This document shows positions 19,091 to 28,964 of a DNA stretch of 64,000 nucleotides, piece after piece. The notes beneath the pieces are model-generated. The model was not told the DNA's origin, did no database searches, and saw only the letters and a list, made by a program, of their open reading frames with translations. The first letter of the stretch is position 1, and each line of letters starts with the position of its first letter. Source of the DNA: Flavobacteriales bacterium (GTDB taxonomy: Bacteria > Bacteroidota > Bacteroidia > Flavobacteriales_C > GCA-002722245); NCBI GenBank assembly GCA_002717515.1, contig PBEC01000018.1:134630-198629 (forward strand), in the 5' to 3' direction. The position numbers and the translations under genes are program-made.

Positions 19091-20353
19091 ATGTCAATCG
19101 TTGAAATTAAAGTTCCAAGTCCAGGAGAATCCATTACAGAGGTAGAAATTGCAACCTGGTTAAAGTCAAATGGAGACTATGTAGAGCTTGATGAGGATAT
19201 ATGTGAGGTTGATTCCGATAAAGCAACTTTAGGTCTGCCTTCAGAGGCGGCTGGTACAATTGAAGTATTGGTAGAGGAAGGTGAAACTGTTCAAGTTGGA
19301 GATGTGGTAGCTAAAATTGATACCAGTGCTGTTGCTCCTGCTCCTAAAGAAGTTGAGGGAGAATCTGCTCCTGTTGAAAAGAAGGTTGAAGCTCCTGTTG
19401 TAAGTGATTCTTCTCCTAAAGCTCCTGTTATTGAACCGGCAAAAGTAAGTCACGCAACAGGGCATGCTGGTCCTGCTGCTGCAAAACTAGCCAGAGAGGC
19501 TGGTGTTGATTTGCAAAAGGTTAACGGTTCCGGAAAAGACGGTAGAGTATTAAAATCAGATGTTGTAGACTATATCGCTGCCGGATTTAATGCAGGTGAT
19601 ATCGCTCAAGGATGGGGTGGTACAAGAGAGGAGTCTTCACAGAAAATGAAAGCTTTACGAAGAAAAATTGCTGAGCGATTGGTGTCTGTTAAGCAAGAAA
19701 CGGCCATGTTAACTACTTTCAATGAAGTGGACATGAAGCCAATTATGGATATTCGTAAGCAATACAAAGAGAAGTTCAAAGAAACCCATGGAGTAGGAGT
19801 TGGGTTTATGTCATTTTTTACAAAAGCGGTTACCGAAGCACTTCGTCAGTTTCCTGATGTAAATGCAATGATTGATGATGATCATATTGTTAGTTTTGAC
19901 TACGCTGATATAGGTATTGCAGTATCTTCACCAAAGGGGCTAATGGTTCCAGTATTGCGTAATGCTGAACAAATGAGTTTGGCTGAAATTGAAGCTGAAA
20001 TAAGAAGGTTAGCGTTAAAAGCAAGAGATGGCAAATTAACCATTCCTGAAATGACTGGAGGAACATTTACAATTACCAATGGGGGTGTTTTTGGTTCTAT
20101 GCTATCTACACCAATAATCAACCCGCCACAGTCTGCAATTTTGGGAATGCACAACATCGTTGAGCGGCCTGTAGCCATTAATGGAAAAGTAGAGATCCGT
20201 CCTATTATGTATGTAGCGTTATCTTACGATCACAGAATTATTGATGGTAAGGATTCGGTAGGATTTTTAAAGACAGTAAAAGATTACTTAGAAAATCCAG
20301 TGAGTTTATTGTTTGGAGGAAAGTCTCCTGAACAAGTCTTATTAGGGTTGTAG
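19091..20353 (+). CDS. sucB: Dihydrolipoyllysine succinyltransferase, E2 of 2-oxoglutarate dehydrogenase
   Basis: E2 carries succinyl groups on lipoyl-lysine to CoA and forms the complex core. The lipoyl domain has the modified lysine in EVDSDKATL (Lys44). An Ala/Pro/Val-rich linker (about 85-125) follows, then the E1/E3-binding domain ([28 protein letters not shown], about 127-163), and the catalytic domain with [14 protein letters not shown] and the active-site YDHRIIDG near 380-390. The 420 residues are typical. It follows sucA by 27 bases and ends at a strong terminator, so sucAB form one transcript. No lpd (E3) gene is in the window. Confidence 0.96.
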   Translation: MSIVEIKVPSPGESITEVEIATWLKSNGDYVELDEDICEVDSDKATLGLPSEAAGTIEVLVEEGETVQVGDVVAKIDTSAVAPAPKEVEGESAPVEKKVEAPVVSDSSPKAPVIEPAKVSHATGHAGPAAAKLAREAGVDLQKVNGSGKDGRVLKSDVVDYIAAGFNAGDIAQGWGGTREESSQKMKALRRKIAERLVSVKQETAMLTTFNEVDMKPIMDIRKQYKEKFKETHGVGVGFMSFFTKAVTEALRQFPDVNAMIDDDHIVSFDYADIGIAVSSPKGLMVPVLRNAEQMSLAEIEAEIRRLALKARDGKLTIPEMTGGTFTITNGGVFGSMLSTPIINPPQSAILGMHNIVERPVAINGKVEIRPIMYVALSYDHRIIDGKDSVGFLKTVKDYLENPVSLLFGGKSPEQVLLGL

Positions 20354-20372
20354 TAGTATGAATTTTTAATAG

Positions 20373-20399
20373 AAGCCCAGCATTTGCTGGGCTTTTTTT
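20373..20399 (+). terminator. Rho-independent terminator after sucAB
   Basis: Perfect stem AGCCCAGC/GCTGGGCT with a four-base loop (ATTT) followed by a run of seven T, starting 20 bases after the sucB stop. Confidence 0.9.
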
Positions 20400-20422
20400 G
20401 TTTAAAAAGATTAGTATCTTTG
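20398..20422 (+). promoter_or_regulatory. Putative promoter for the giant T9SS substrate gene
   Basis: An exact -7 box TATCTTTG (20415-20422) lies 14 bases after a TTG. That spacing is shorter than usual, so the -33 assignment is uncertain. The segment TTGTTTAAAAAG before the box recurs upstream of bipA. The leader to the ATG would be about 105 bases. Confidence 0.4.
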
Positions 20423-20535
20423 CCGCTTCATTTGGGTTAATATCAGAGGGGTAAAACTGAATGAAAAAAAACAGCAATTAGTGTATCTTTTTCATAAAAG
20501 ATGCATTATTGTTTTGATTGTAGAATAGTCTAATT

Positions 20536-23500
20536 ATGAAAAAGGTATTTTTATTATTTGTAATTCTTGTTAGTGTTTGCACTAAAACGGAAGCTCAAGA
20601 TGAAATATGGTATTTTGGAACAGGTAAAGATGGATTAGACTTTACGACTGATCCACCAACTGTTATTTCAATTCCATCAGGTGGGCCGCCAGCTGGTTTT
20701 TATGAGTGTAATGCAAGTATTTCTGATGGTTCAGGTAACTTGCTGTTTTATACTGACGGTTTGCGTATTTTGAATAGAAACCATGATATCATGCCAAATG
20801 GAGATGGTTTATCTGGGCCAAATGAGCCAGGTGGACAAACTGGCTCTAGTTCGCAAGGCGTAATTATTGTTCAAGACCCAGGGAACTCAGATAGATATTA
20901 TGTTTTATATGCCGATTGTATTCATAATGCTTTCTCCGATGGCTACAGGTATTCAGTTGTTGACATGACTTTAGATGCTGGTAATGGAGATGTTGTTCCA
21001 GGTTTGAAGGATTTAATCATTTTGAATGGTTCTCCAGGAAATCAAGCTTCAGAATTTCTGAACGCGGTTTGTTATCAAGGAGTAACTTGGGTTCTTTCTC
21101 ATAGTGTTGGAACAGATGAATTTATGGCACATAGAATTGATGCATCTGGAATTGATTTAACACCTGTTGTTTCCTCAGTTGGTCCAACCTTTACGCAGCA
21201 AGGTAATAACAGAGGAACGATTTCATTTAGTCATGCTGGGAATAGGTTCGCAATGGCATCTGGCGGTTTAGGAGTATATATGTTTGACTTTGATGTTACT
21301 ACAGGTGTAGTAAGTAATATGACAACCATTGAAACAGGTGCAAGTCATTTTTACGGAACTGAATGGTCTCCGGATGATTCAAAAATTTATTTTTCCAGAT
21401 TTATATCTGGAACAGGATCCGGATTATCGCAATATGACATCGCAACATCTTCTATTCATAATTATGCCGGAGGTACATTAGGAAGCCTTAGGTTGGCGCC
21501 TGACGGTAAAATATATGCTGCTCCTGGAAATCCTCCAGGTACGTCATTATCAGTAATAAATAATCCAGATGGACTTGGTGCTGCTGCTAATTATGTTCAA
21601 AATCAACAGACAGGTTTCAGTGGGGGTTGGATTTTATTAGGGTTACCAGATAATTTTCTTTGTAATGAGGTTATAGTATGTGAAATAGATCCTGTTTTAG
21701 ATCAATGCGACACGGACGATTCTTTTCAATTAACGGCCACTCCAGAGGGGGGTACTTTTGGAGGTGGGGCTTATGTCACCTCTGCCGGTATGTTTGATCC
21801 TATCGCTGCTGGAGAAGGGACACATTGGGTGACCTATGATAATGGTTGCCAAGAGCCTGATAGTATTCAAATAACGGTTAATTCATGTTGTCCTGATACT
21901 ACATTATCCAATACGATTGCAGCTATTTGTGTTGACGAAATAGCGGATTTAACAACCTATGAAGTTACAAGCGATGCAGGTACCTGGTCAATAATTAACA
22001 CTCCATCGGGTTCAAGTCCAGCTACTATAACAGGAGAATCTGTTTTTGATGCAACGGGAGCTGATGCAGGTATTTACAGAATACGATTCACCTTAGATGG
22101 TTCTCCTTTAGAAAATTGTCCCGATTCAGCCGAAAGAAATATTGTTGTCAATGAAAAACCAGTGGTTGCGCTAACCGGTGGAGAATTTTGTGCCGGAGAC
22201 TCTATACTTTTAGATGCCGGAAATCCAGGAGCGACGTATCAGTGGTCAAATGGGGGGACAAGTCAAACAGAATACTTTAGTACAGTTGGCCCTCACAAGG
22301 TAATTGTAACGCTTTCAGGCTGTGTAGATTCTGCTGAGGTATCGCTTACTGTTAATGAAAATCCAAATGTTTCTATTACTGCACCGTCAGCAAGTTGTGA
22401 TAATGATTCTCCAGAAAATTTAATAGCTACACCAGAAGGAGGTCAGTGGTACATAAATGATATCGTTGTATCTGATCCTGCGCAATTTAATCCGAGCTCT
22501 TTGGGAGATGGATCTCATGAGATAAAGTATGAAGTTACCAATGGTAACGGTTGTTCTGATGTTGATTCAATTAGTCATGTAATTAATGCTGCTCCTGAAA
22601 TTACAAACATGCCATCAACTGCTTTTTTGTGTGCGAGTCAGTCTGCTATAACATTATCTGCTGATCCAGCAGGAGGCCAATGGTATATAGATGATGTTGC
22701 TTCTTCCGACCAGTTTGATCCTGGTGCTTTAGGTTTGGGCGATCATGAGGTTAAATATGTTGTTTCAAGTGGTGCTTGTTCTGATTCTGATTCGGTTACT
22801 ATATCTGTAAATGATGCCCCGAATGTAGTTATTAATGAGATACTTTCAAATTGTGATAATCAGGACGTTGAGACCTTAAGTGCTTCGCCGGATGGTGGAC
22901 AATGGTATCTTGACAATGTTCCTTCGTCGAATCAATTTAACCCTGCTGCGTTAGGTGCAAACACTTATAACATTAAATATGTGTTTTCCAACGGAAGCGG
23001 ATGTTCAGATTCTGATTCCGTAAGTGTTACCATTAATGTTGCTCCTACAGTTGATTTAGGTCCGAGCACATTCTTCTGTACAGGAGATTCTGTTTCGTTA
23101 GACGCAGGTCCTGGATTTAGTGATTATGGTTGGTCAACAGGTGACTCTAGCCAGGTTATTTTTGTTAATTCACCAGGTCCCGTTACTGTAGTGGTTACTG
23201 ATCCTAACGGCTGCGTCGGAACGGACCAAGTACAGGTTTCTGCAAACGATTTACCTTCGGTTGATTTGGGAGGCTCTATTATAGTGTGTGAACAAGATTC
23301 AATTACTTTGGATGCGACTCACCCTGATGCATTTTCGTATGTCTGGCTTCCTGTTAATGAAACAACTCCAACAATTAGAGTGAGTTCTGAGGACTCAACG
23401 TATTCGGTTACAATAGTAGATAATGATGGATGTGAATTTACGGACTCTGTTCAGATTTCTCAAGAGGATCTCCCCACTGTTGATTTAGGTTCAGATACTA

Positions 23501-24918
23501 TAATATGTGATAATGTGACTACGGTTTTGGATGCAGCTTCTGGTTCCGATGTTTTGTATACATGGCTCCTGGATGGAATTGTAATCTCAGGTGAAAATTC
23601 CCAAACACTTGAAGCGGACTCTGGTGAATATGTTGTAACGGTTTCTACCGAAAATGGATGTGAGAGTAGTGACACTGTAAATATTGATAATCATCAATTG
23701 CCGAATATTACTTTAGATGCCGAATATGAGTTTTGTCAATTTGATAGCGTTGAGATTGATTTGGGGAGTATTGGTGTGTCCTATTTATGGAGCACAGGAG
23801 ATACTACTCAATCCATCTGGGCAATATCCAGTGGGACTATATCTGTGGAGGTTACAGATGCAAATTCATGTATCGTTTCTGGTAATACTTCAGTAATTGA
23901 AAATCTTGTTCCTGTAGTAAATTTAGGAAGTAATGATTCTGCATGTACTGGTTTAGAGATTGAATTAGACGCAACTGTTTTAGGAGGTGTAACTTACGTT
24001 TGGAGCGATGGAGAAACGGGTCCTGTATATAATTTGGTTGGTCCAGATACTCTATCGGTAATCGTAACAGACGATAAAAATTGTGTGGGTTATGATACAA
24101 TTGAAGTATTGGAATTGGATTCTCTTGTTTTAACATTTGATCCAGAGGGTAACCAGGTTTGTGAAGGTTCTGAAGATGAAAATCCTTTGGACGCAGGATC
24201 TTTTGAAGAAGCTGAATACATCTGGACTCTTCCTGATGGAACTACAGAAACTGGTCAGTCGATTGTGCCTTTGTTGGACGGGTGGTACATTGTAAATATT
24301 ACGGATCGATTTAACTGTAAAGGGCAAGATTCTGTTTTGAATATTGTGATTCCTGTTCCTAATATTGATTTGGGACCTGATACTAGTTTTTGTTCTTTAG
24401 GACAGGAAGTGGATACGGTTCGAATGAATTTTTCTCAAAATGTTCCTGGGGATATTTCTTGGGAGGATGAATACGGTAATACCGATAACAACAGTGTAAA
24501 TGATACTTTGTTCATCGCAACGAGTGCTCCAATTTGGATTTCTGGTCTTTTTGTCGATAGTGCCTCAGGATGTTCTCATAGAGATACGGTTTATTTGGAT
24601 GAAAAATGTGAAGAAACTGTCCTGACCTTTCCTAATATTTTTGTTCCAAATGGTACTAATAATACAACGTTTCGACCAATTGAATTGACGGATGAAGTTT
24701 TACAAAAGTTACTTAACAATATTTTATGGAGTAATTTTGAAGTTTACAACAGATGGGGTATTCGAGTATTCCAGAGTGAAAATACGCTGCCTCGATGGAC
24801 AGGTCAATTTGAAAACAGACCTGTTCCTACAGGTACATATTATTGGATATTCAGATACAAAGATTCTTCAGTAAAAATCCATAGCCTCAATGGATTTGTT
24901 CAGGTATTGCATCAGTAA
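20536..24918 (+). CDS. Giant surface protein: propeller-like domain, Ig-like repeats, CHU_C (T9SS type B) sorting domain
   Basis: A 1460-residue exported protein. A signal peptide (MKKVFLLFVILVSVCTKTEAQ) is followed by a region (about 25-390) of the kind often found at the N-terminus of such proteins (DEIWYFGTGKDGLDF, GNLLFYTDG). Then come tandem Ig/PKD-like modules of two types. One has three copies of GGQWY..D...FNP..LG...IKY (about 615-835). The other is a run of about seven VDLG..C..DSV.LDA...Y.WS.GD modules (about 835-1280). The C-terminus (LTFPNIFVPNGTNN, FEVYNRWGIRVF, PTGTYYWIFRYKD) is the CHU_C sorting domain, so it should leave by the T9SS and be displayed or released. Function may be adhesion; this is inferred. 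Confidence 0.88.
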   Translation: MKKVFLLFVILVSVCTKTEAQDEIWYFGTGKDGLDFTTDPPTVISIPSGGPPAGFYECNASISDGSGNLLFYTDGLRILNRNHDIMPNGDGLSGPNEPGGQTGSSSQGVIIVQDPGNSDRYYVLYADCIHNAFSDGYRYSVVDMTLDAGNGDVVPGLKDLIILNGSPGNQASEFLNAVCYQGVTWVLSHSVGTDEFMAHRIDASGIDLTPVVSSVGPTFTQQGNNRGTISFSHAGNRFAMASGGLGVYMFDFDVTTGVVSNMTTIETGASHFYGTEWSPDDSKIYFSRFISGTGSGLSQYDIATSSIHNYAGGTLGSLRLAPDGKIYAAPGNPPGTSLSVINNPDGLGAAANYVQNQQTGFSGGWILLGLPDNFLCNEVIVCEIDPVLDQCDTDDSFQLTATPEGGTFGGGAYVTSAGMFDPIAAGEGTHWVTYDNGCQEPDSIQITVNSCCPDTTLSNTIAAICVDEIADLTTYEVTSDAGTWSIINTPSGSSPATITGESVFDATGADAGIYRIRFTLDGSPLENCPDSAERNIVVNEKPVVALTGGEFCAGDSILLDAGNPGATYQWSNGGTSQTEYFSTVGPHKVIVTLSGCVDSAEVSLTVNENPNVSITAPSASCDNDSPENLIATPEGGQWYINDIVVSDPAQFNPSSLGDGSHEIKYEVTNGNGCSDVDSISHVINAAPEITNMPSTAFLCASQSAITLSADPAGGQWYIDDVASSDQFDPGALGLGDHEVKYVVSSGACSDSDSVTISVNDAPNVVINEILSNCDNQDVETLSASPDGGQWYLDNVPSSNQFNPAALGANTYNIKYVFSNGSGCSDSDSVSVTINVAPTVDLGPSTFFCTGDSVSLDAGPGFSDYGWSTGDSSQVIFVNSPGPVTVVVTDPNGCVGTDQVQVSANDLPSVDLGGSIIVCEQDSITLDATHPDAFSYVWLPVNETTPTIRVSSEDSTYSVTIVDNDGCEFTDSVQISQEDLPTVDLGSDTIICDNVTTVLDAASGSDVLYTWLLDGIVISGENSQTLEADSGEYVVTVSTENGCESSDTVNIDNHQLPNITLDAEYEFCQFDSVEIDLGSIGVSYLWSTGDTTQSIWAISSGTISVEVTDANSCIVSGNTSVIENLVPVVNLGSNDSACTGLEIELDATVLGGVTYVWSDGETGPVYNLVGPDTLSVIVTDDKNCVGYDTIEVLELDSLVLTFDPEGNQVCEGSEDENPLDAGSFEEAEYIWTLPDGTTETGQSIVPLLDGWYIVNITDRFNCKGQDSVLNIVIPVPNIDLGPDTSFCSLGQEVDTVRMNFSQNVPGDISWEDEYGNTDNNSVNDTLFIATSAPIWISGLFVDSASGCSHRDTVYLDEKCEETVLTFPNIFVPNGTNNTTFRPIELTDEVLQKLLNNILWSNFEVYNRWGIRVFQSENTLPRWTGQFENRPVPTGTYYWIFRYKDSSVKIHSLNGFVQVLHQ

Positions 24919-24950
24919 ATGTAAATAAATTACTTTTCCGAAGGACCTTT

Positions 24951-26159
24951 ATGAAAGTAGCAATTGTTGGTGGTGGAGCAGCCGGTTTTTTTGCAGGACT
25001 ATCGGTTAAAAAGCATCATTCTAATGCCGATGTATTTATATTGGAAAAATCCAGTAAACTTTTGAGTAAGGTGAAAATATCAGGAGGAGGAAGGTGCAAT
25101 GTTACTCACGCCTGTTTTAAAGCAAGTCAGCTGGCTAAATATTATCCAAGAGGATCAAAAGAGCTCAAAAAAGCTTTTTCTGTGTTTAATGTTAACCATA
25201 CTATTGCTTGGTTTAAGGAGCGTGGAGTTGACCTAAAAAGAGAATCCGATAACAGAATGTTCCCTGTTACCAATACATCAAATACAATTATTAATTGTTT
25301 TTTAGATGAGGCAAGAAAGCACAACTTAAAGATTCAAAAAGACACTTTTGTTACTCGAATTGCTCAAGAAAAAAGACAAGTTAAATTGACTATTGACGGT
25401 TTTGATCACCTTTACGACAAGGTGATTATTGCTTCGGGAGGAACTCCTAAATTAGAGGGGCTCGATTGGATGAAAAAAATTGGTCATTCCATAGTAAGTC
25501 CACTGCCCTCCTTGTTTACGTTTAATATGCCAAACGAGGGAATAACTGCTTTACAAGGTCTTTCTGTTAAAAATGTTATCATAAGGGTTCAAGGAACTAA
25601 ATTAGTTCAAGAAGGTCCTTTACTCATTACGCATTGGGGTATGAGTGGTCCTTCTGTTTTGAAAACATCGGCATGGGGAGCCAGAGATTTAGCAAAATTA
25701 GGTTACGATTTTAAAATTCAAATAAATTGGCTTGGAATTTCAAATGAGGATGAAGTTAGAAAGATATTAAATCGTCATTGCTACAATTACGATAAAAAGA
25801 AAATAGAAAATTCAAACCCATTTCAAATCCCTTCTCGATTGTGGAAGTTTTTAATTGTAAAGTCTGAATTGGATGGACAAAAAATTAATCATGAATTGAG
25901 TAATAAGGAAAAAAATAAATTAATAAATACTCTGTTGAATGATGTTTTTCAAGTTCGAGGAAAAACAACATTTAAAGAGGAGTTTGTTACATGTGGAGGA
26001 GTTGATCTAAAGGATGTAGATATAAAAACAATGCAAAGTAAGGTTTTTCCTAATCTTTACTTCGCTGGAGAGATACTTAATATTGATGGCGTCACAGGAG
26101 GATTCAATTTTCAAGCTGCATGGACAACCGCTTATATTGCAGGTCAACTGAAAAGTTAA
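24951..26159 (+). CDS. FAD-dependent oxidoreductase of the HI0933/YhiN family
   Basis: A 402-residue flavoprotein. The N-terminal dinucleotide-binding motif is VAIVGGGAAGFFAGL (3-17), followed by KISGGGRCNVTH (about 43-54), a hallmark of this family. The C-terminus has the second FAD-contacting stretch LYFAGEILNIDGVTGGFNFQ. The physiological substrate is unknown. The gene follows the giant surface protein after 32 bases and converges with the pseudokinase gene, separated by only six bases. Confidence 0.88.
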   Translation: MKVAIVGGGAAGFFAGLSVKKHHSNADVFILEKSSKLLSKVKISGGGRCNVTHACFKASQLAKYYPRGSKELKKAFSVFNVNHTIAWFKERGVDLKRESDNRMFPVTNTSNTIINCFLDEARKHNLKIQKDTFVTRIAQEKRQVKLTIDGFDHLYDKVIIASGGTPKLEGLDWMKKIGHSIVSPLPSLFTFNMPNEGITALQGLSVKNVIIRVQGTKLVQEGPLLITHWGMSGPSVLKTSAWGARDLAKLGYDFKIQINWLGISNEDEVRKILNRHCYNYDKKKIENSNPFQIPSRLWKFLIVKSELDGQKINHELSNKEKNKLINTLLNDVFQVRGKTTFKEEFVTCGGVDLKDVDIKTMQSKVFPNLYFAGEILNIDGVTGGFNFQAAWTTAYIAGQLKS

Positions 26160-26165
26160 ATGAAT

Positions 26166-26975
26166 TTATTTTGAACTCAACCAAATACTAAAATCGTCAG
26201 CTTCAATCAAAAGAGTTCCTCCTCTTTGATTTGTATTTTGTATGTGATTTTCTACTTTTTTTAAAGCGGATCCAATTGGTATCCAGGCTTCTTCACGAAA
26301 CAATATATCCCATTTTTTTTGTTGAGTAATGTTTACTAAGTGAATGTATTGTTGAATTATTTTAATTTCATCTGAAAGTAATGTGTTTTCAGAATTTGTT
26401 TTGTGTAGTTTGTATCTGAGTACTCTGCTAAGATAACCTATGGAGGATGCTACTGACTTCGGTTCATCAAGGGCGTTTTCATATAATTTACCCAAAACAT
26501 TACTCGTAAAGTTAAAACTCATTTCGTTTCGGATTTTTAGAATATCACCCTCTATTTTTTTTAATGAATTAAAATATCTTTTTTGTTTTTTAATTATTTT
26601 ATCGACTAGAATTCTAGAAAGTGAGCTTATTGCAAAGAAGAAGAATGATAGATGTAAAATAGCCCCAATCTTATGTCCTTTTCCTACGATTTCCATTGGA
26701 ACGAAGAATTTTTCAAATAAAAGATACAAGGGATATATTTGTGACATCGACAATATGATGTATAGTGAAAAGCTTAATAAAACCGCTTTTCCATGTTTCT
26801 TTTTAGGCATTATTGGTAACACAATGAAATAGTTAATGTAAAAAGGAAAAGCATAAATTAAAACACTGCCGAGATCAATAAACCATTTTTTTTCAGAAAG
26901 GCACAATTGTATTGAAACGCATGTTGTCCAAAAAAGAACATGACCAAAAAGGATATGCCAAAATTTATTTTTCAT
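26166..26975 (-). CDS. LytS-like pseudokinase: membrane domain plus degenerate, truncated kinase region
   Basis: A 269-residue protein with about four N-terminal membrane segments (to about 125) followed by a region that aligns by eye with the His_kinase domain of its neighbour. At the phospho-acceptor position, where the neighbour reads QINPHFLFNTL, this protein reads EMSFNFTSNVL, so the His is missing. The next helices are recognisable (YLSRVLRYKL, EIKIIQQYIHLVNI). At the N box it has KKVENHIQNTN, then stops before any glycine box, so it should not bind ATP normally. It overlaps the active-type kinase by 11 bases. A heterodimer or regulatory role is inferred. Confidence 0.72.
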   Translation of the reverse strand: MKNKFWHILFGHVLFWTTCVSIQLCLSEKKWFIDLGSVLIYAFPFYINYFIVLPIMPKKKHGKAVLLSFSLYIILSMSQIYPLYLLFEKFFVPMEIVGKGHKIGAILHLSFFFFAISSLSRILVDKIIKKQKRYFNSLKKIEGDILKIRNEMSFNFTSNVLGKLYENALDEPKSVASSIGYLSRVLRYKLHKTNSENTLLSDEIKIIQQYIHLVNITQQKKWDILFREEAWIPIGSALKKVENHIQNTNQRGGTLLIEADDFSIWLSSK

Positions 26976-27957
26976 CTAACGTTAAATTAAGAGTAGATAT
27001 AAAATTATCGGGATATTGTTTTAAGAATAGATTGAATTTTTTTGGGTAAATTATCTCAAGTCTTTTCTTTAATTTTTCTAAATTTTTATTTAGGTCTCCT
27101 GATGTGTTGTTCCGATTTGTCATATTTCGAATAGAAACAGAAATATCATTATTTTGTATTGAGCATTTCACCGTAATAAAACCTTCATCTGATACATCTC
27201 CACATTTGAAAACATTCTCAATCAGAGGAAGAATAAGCAGGGGTTCTATATACAATTGATTTTCATCAATTTCAGGAAATTCAATGGAAACAGGAACAGA
27301 GTATCTTATTTGTTGAAGGTTGATGTAATTTTTTAAAAAGTTTAATTCATGTTGAAAATCGATTTTAATACCTCCTTTCATTTTAGAAGAGGCTGTAATC
27401 AGCTGATTAAAGTTTTTGATAGCATATCCAGTTTGAGCAGAATTAGTCAGAGCCAGTCCATTTATACAACCTAATGTATTAAATAAAAAATGGGGGTTAA
27501 TTTGTGCTTTTAGAAAATTTAATTCAGAGGTTTTTAATTCGTTTGTTCTGAAATATTTTTTTTGCGTATTTACAATAAGAAAGTTTAAATATCTCCAAGT
27601 AAAACTAACAGAAAAAAAAATAAAATTAGCACCAATAAACCCGGATAAATAAGCATCTGGAGTTTGGTTAAATAAGTTGCTAAATCCCGACCAAACCCAC
27701 CAAAGTCCAATACAGTGTACAACAGAAATCAGTACTGTGAAAGCTATAAATAAAGTATATCTACTAGATTTGAAAAAGAGAGGGAATAATATACTATAAA
27801 TAGAGTAAAAGTACATTATATGAAACAAAATTACTAAGGGACATGTCAACCAAAAGTATGGGTTTTCGTGTCGAGTGGGCAATTGAAAAAAAATAAAAAT
27901 GATGGCAATTTTAACCATCCAAAATCCAATGTGATATCTTATGTTAATTTTATTCAA
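26965..27957 (-). CDS. LytS-type sensor histidine kinase
   Basis: A 330-residue membrane kinase with about four N-terminal hydrophobic segments (about 10-26, 38-62, 68-92 and 105-128). The His_kinase motif is KAQINPHFLFNTL with His156, followed by the helix LNFLKNYINLQQIRY and the N box LPLIENVFKCG (Asn248). The usual G2 motif GxGLxN is weak here (SGDLNKN near 286-291), so catalytic strength is uncertain. No periplasmic sensor domain is seen. It lies in a four-gene operon with 4-11 base overlaps. Such kinases normally phosphorylate LytTR regulators, and none is encoded in this operon. Confidence 0.87.
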   Translation of the reverse strand: MNKINIRYHIGFWMVKIAIIFIFFQLPTRHENPYFWLTCPLVILFHIMYFYSIYSILFPLFFKSSRYTLFIAFTVLISVVHCIGLWWVWSGFSNLFNQTPDAYLSGFIGANFIFFSVSFTWRYLNFLIVNTQKKYFRTNELKTSELNFLKAQINPHFLFNTLGCINGLALTNSAQTGYAIKNFNQLITASSKMKGGIKIDFQHELNFLKNYINLQQIRYSVPVSIEFPEIDENQLYIEPLLILPLIENVFKCGDVSDEGFITVKCSIQNNDISVSIRNMTNRNNTSGDLNKNLEKLKKRLEIIYPKKFNLFLKQYPDNFISTLNLTLDEK

Positions 27958-28964
27958 ATTGAATTGAGTCTTGATTTAATAGAATCTGAAAACATTTGTA
28001 AAAACGGTTGAGTTCCTTTAACTGAGAGAATTAACGGACATACAAAATTTTTTTTGTCATGGATTATATCATTGTCGTTCAGAATTAGGTATTCAGAGTT
28101 GTGTTTTTTTGCAATGGAGTCAGTTCTTTGTAAAAATTGGTTTCGATTTGGTTGATCGGCAATTGAGGGCCAATATGCAGGACTTTCATATAAAATTAAT
28201 TTAATTTCGTGCTTACCACATAGGGTAAATATTTTGGTTAAGTATGAAGCTCTTTTCGGATCCCAAGAAAACAATTGCCTCTTTTTATAAAGTTCATAAT
28301 ATATCGAAGAATCGGTTAATTCAGTTACATTTAAATTTCCGCTGAATATTAGATGCTTTGGTGCGATATATCCATCGGGTTTTTTATGAAATTCATTATC
28401 AGGATGAGCAATATGTCCATCTTTGAAATAGGCTCGGCTTTTATCTTGTAGGTAGTGTTTAAATCCTTGAACAGCATTGAATGTTTTATAACTATTGTAA
28501 TAAGCAAACCTCATAAAAGGAAATCTGGATTTTTCAAAATAGTCAGGATCCATATCTTTTACGACTTCAGATACTATGGAATCTTTCAAATACGGAGCAA
28601 ATCGATAGGTGTGAAATGAATTGAATCGTGCGTCAAAACTTTCGGGTGTAACATAAAGGTAAATTTGTTTTGGAGCTTTATTGGCTTTTAAATAAAGGTA
28701 GAGGTGAAGATAATTATCGGCAAAGTCTGTATGTCTTAGAGCGTAATTGTATGACTTTATTTGTATTAAAGAATCAATTTTAGAAGCGTCAACGGTAAAG
28801 AGGGGTTCACACGGTCCATGAAATAGAATGTCGTAATCTAAATTGCCCTTCATTACATTGGACAACTTGATGTTTCTGTTTTCTTGAATGAGAAATGAAA
28901 AAAGTTTATCAAAGCAGAATAATCCTGATATGATTATTGATGTGGCAATGATTATTTTTTTCAT
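27954..28964 (-). CDS. Exported SGNH-hydrolase-like protein with a degenerate nucleophile region
   Basis: A 336-residue protein with one N-terminal hydrophobic segment (KKIIIATSIIISGLFCF), acting as signal peptide or anchor. The pattern after it resembles Bacteroidota SGNH-like proteins: a strand with DILFHGPCEPLF where others have a GSS-type nucleophile loop, then SYNYALRHTDFADNYLHL and KQIYLYVTPESFD. The nucleophile Ser is not found in that loop, so catalysis is doubtful. KLILYESPAYWPS and a C-terminal half with no clear motif follow. It overlaps its neighbours by four bases on each side. The function is unknown; the family call is by resemblance only. Confidence 0.5.
   Translation of the reverse strand: MKKIIIATSIIISGLFCFDKLFSFLIQENRNIKLSNVMKGNLDYDILFHGPCEPLFTVDASKIDSLIQIKSYNYALRHTDFADNYLHLYLYLKANKAPKQIYLYVTPESFDARFNSFHTYRFAPYLKDSIVSEVVKDMDPDYFEKSRFPFMRFAYYNSYKTFNAVQGFKHYLQDKSRAYFKDGHIAHPDNEFHKKPDGYIAPKHLIFSGNLNVTELTDSSIYYELYKKRQLFSWDPKRASYLTKIFTLCGKHEIKLILYESPAYWPSIADQPNRNQFLQRTDSIAKKHNSEYLILNDNDIIHDKKNFVCPLILSVKGTQPFLQMFSDSIKSRLNSI

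Noticed and set aside
26440-26832. 130-residue plus-strand ORF opposite the pseudokinase gene
   Set aside because: It is antisense to a gene with membrane and kinase-like structure; composition fits a shadow frame.
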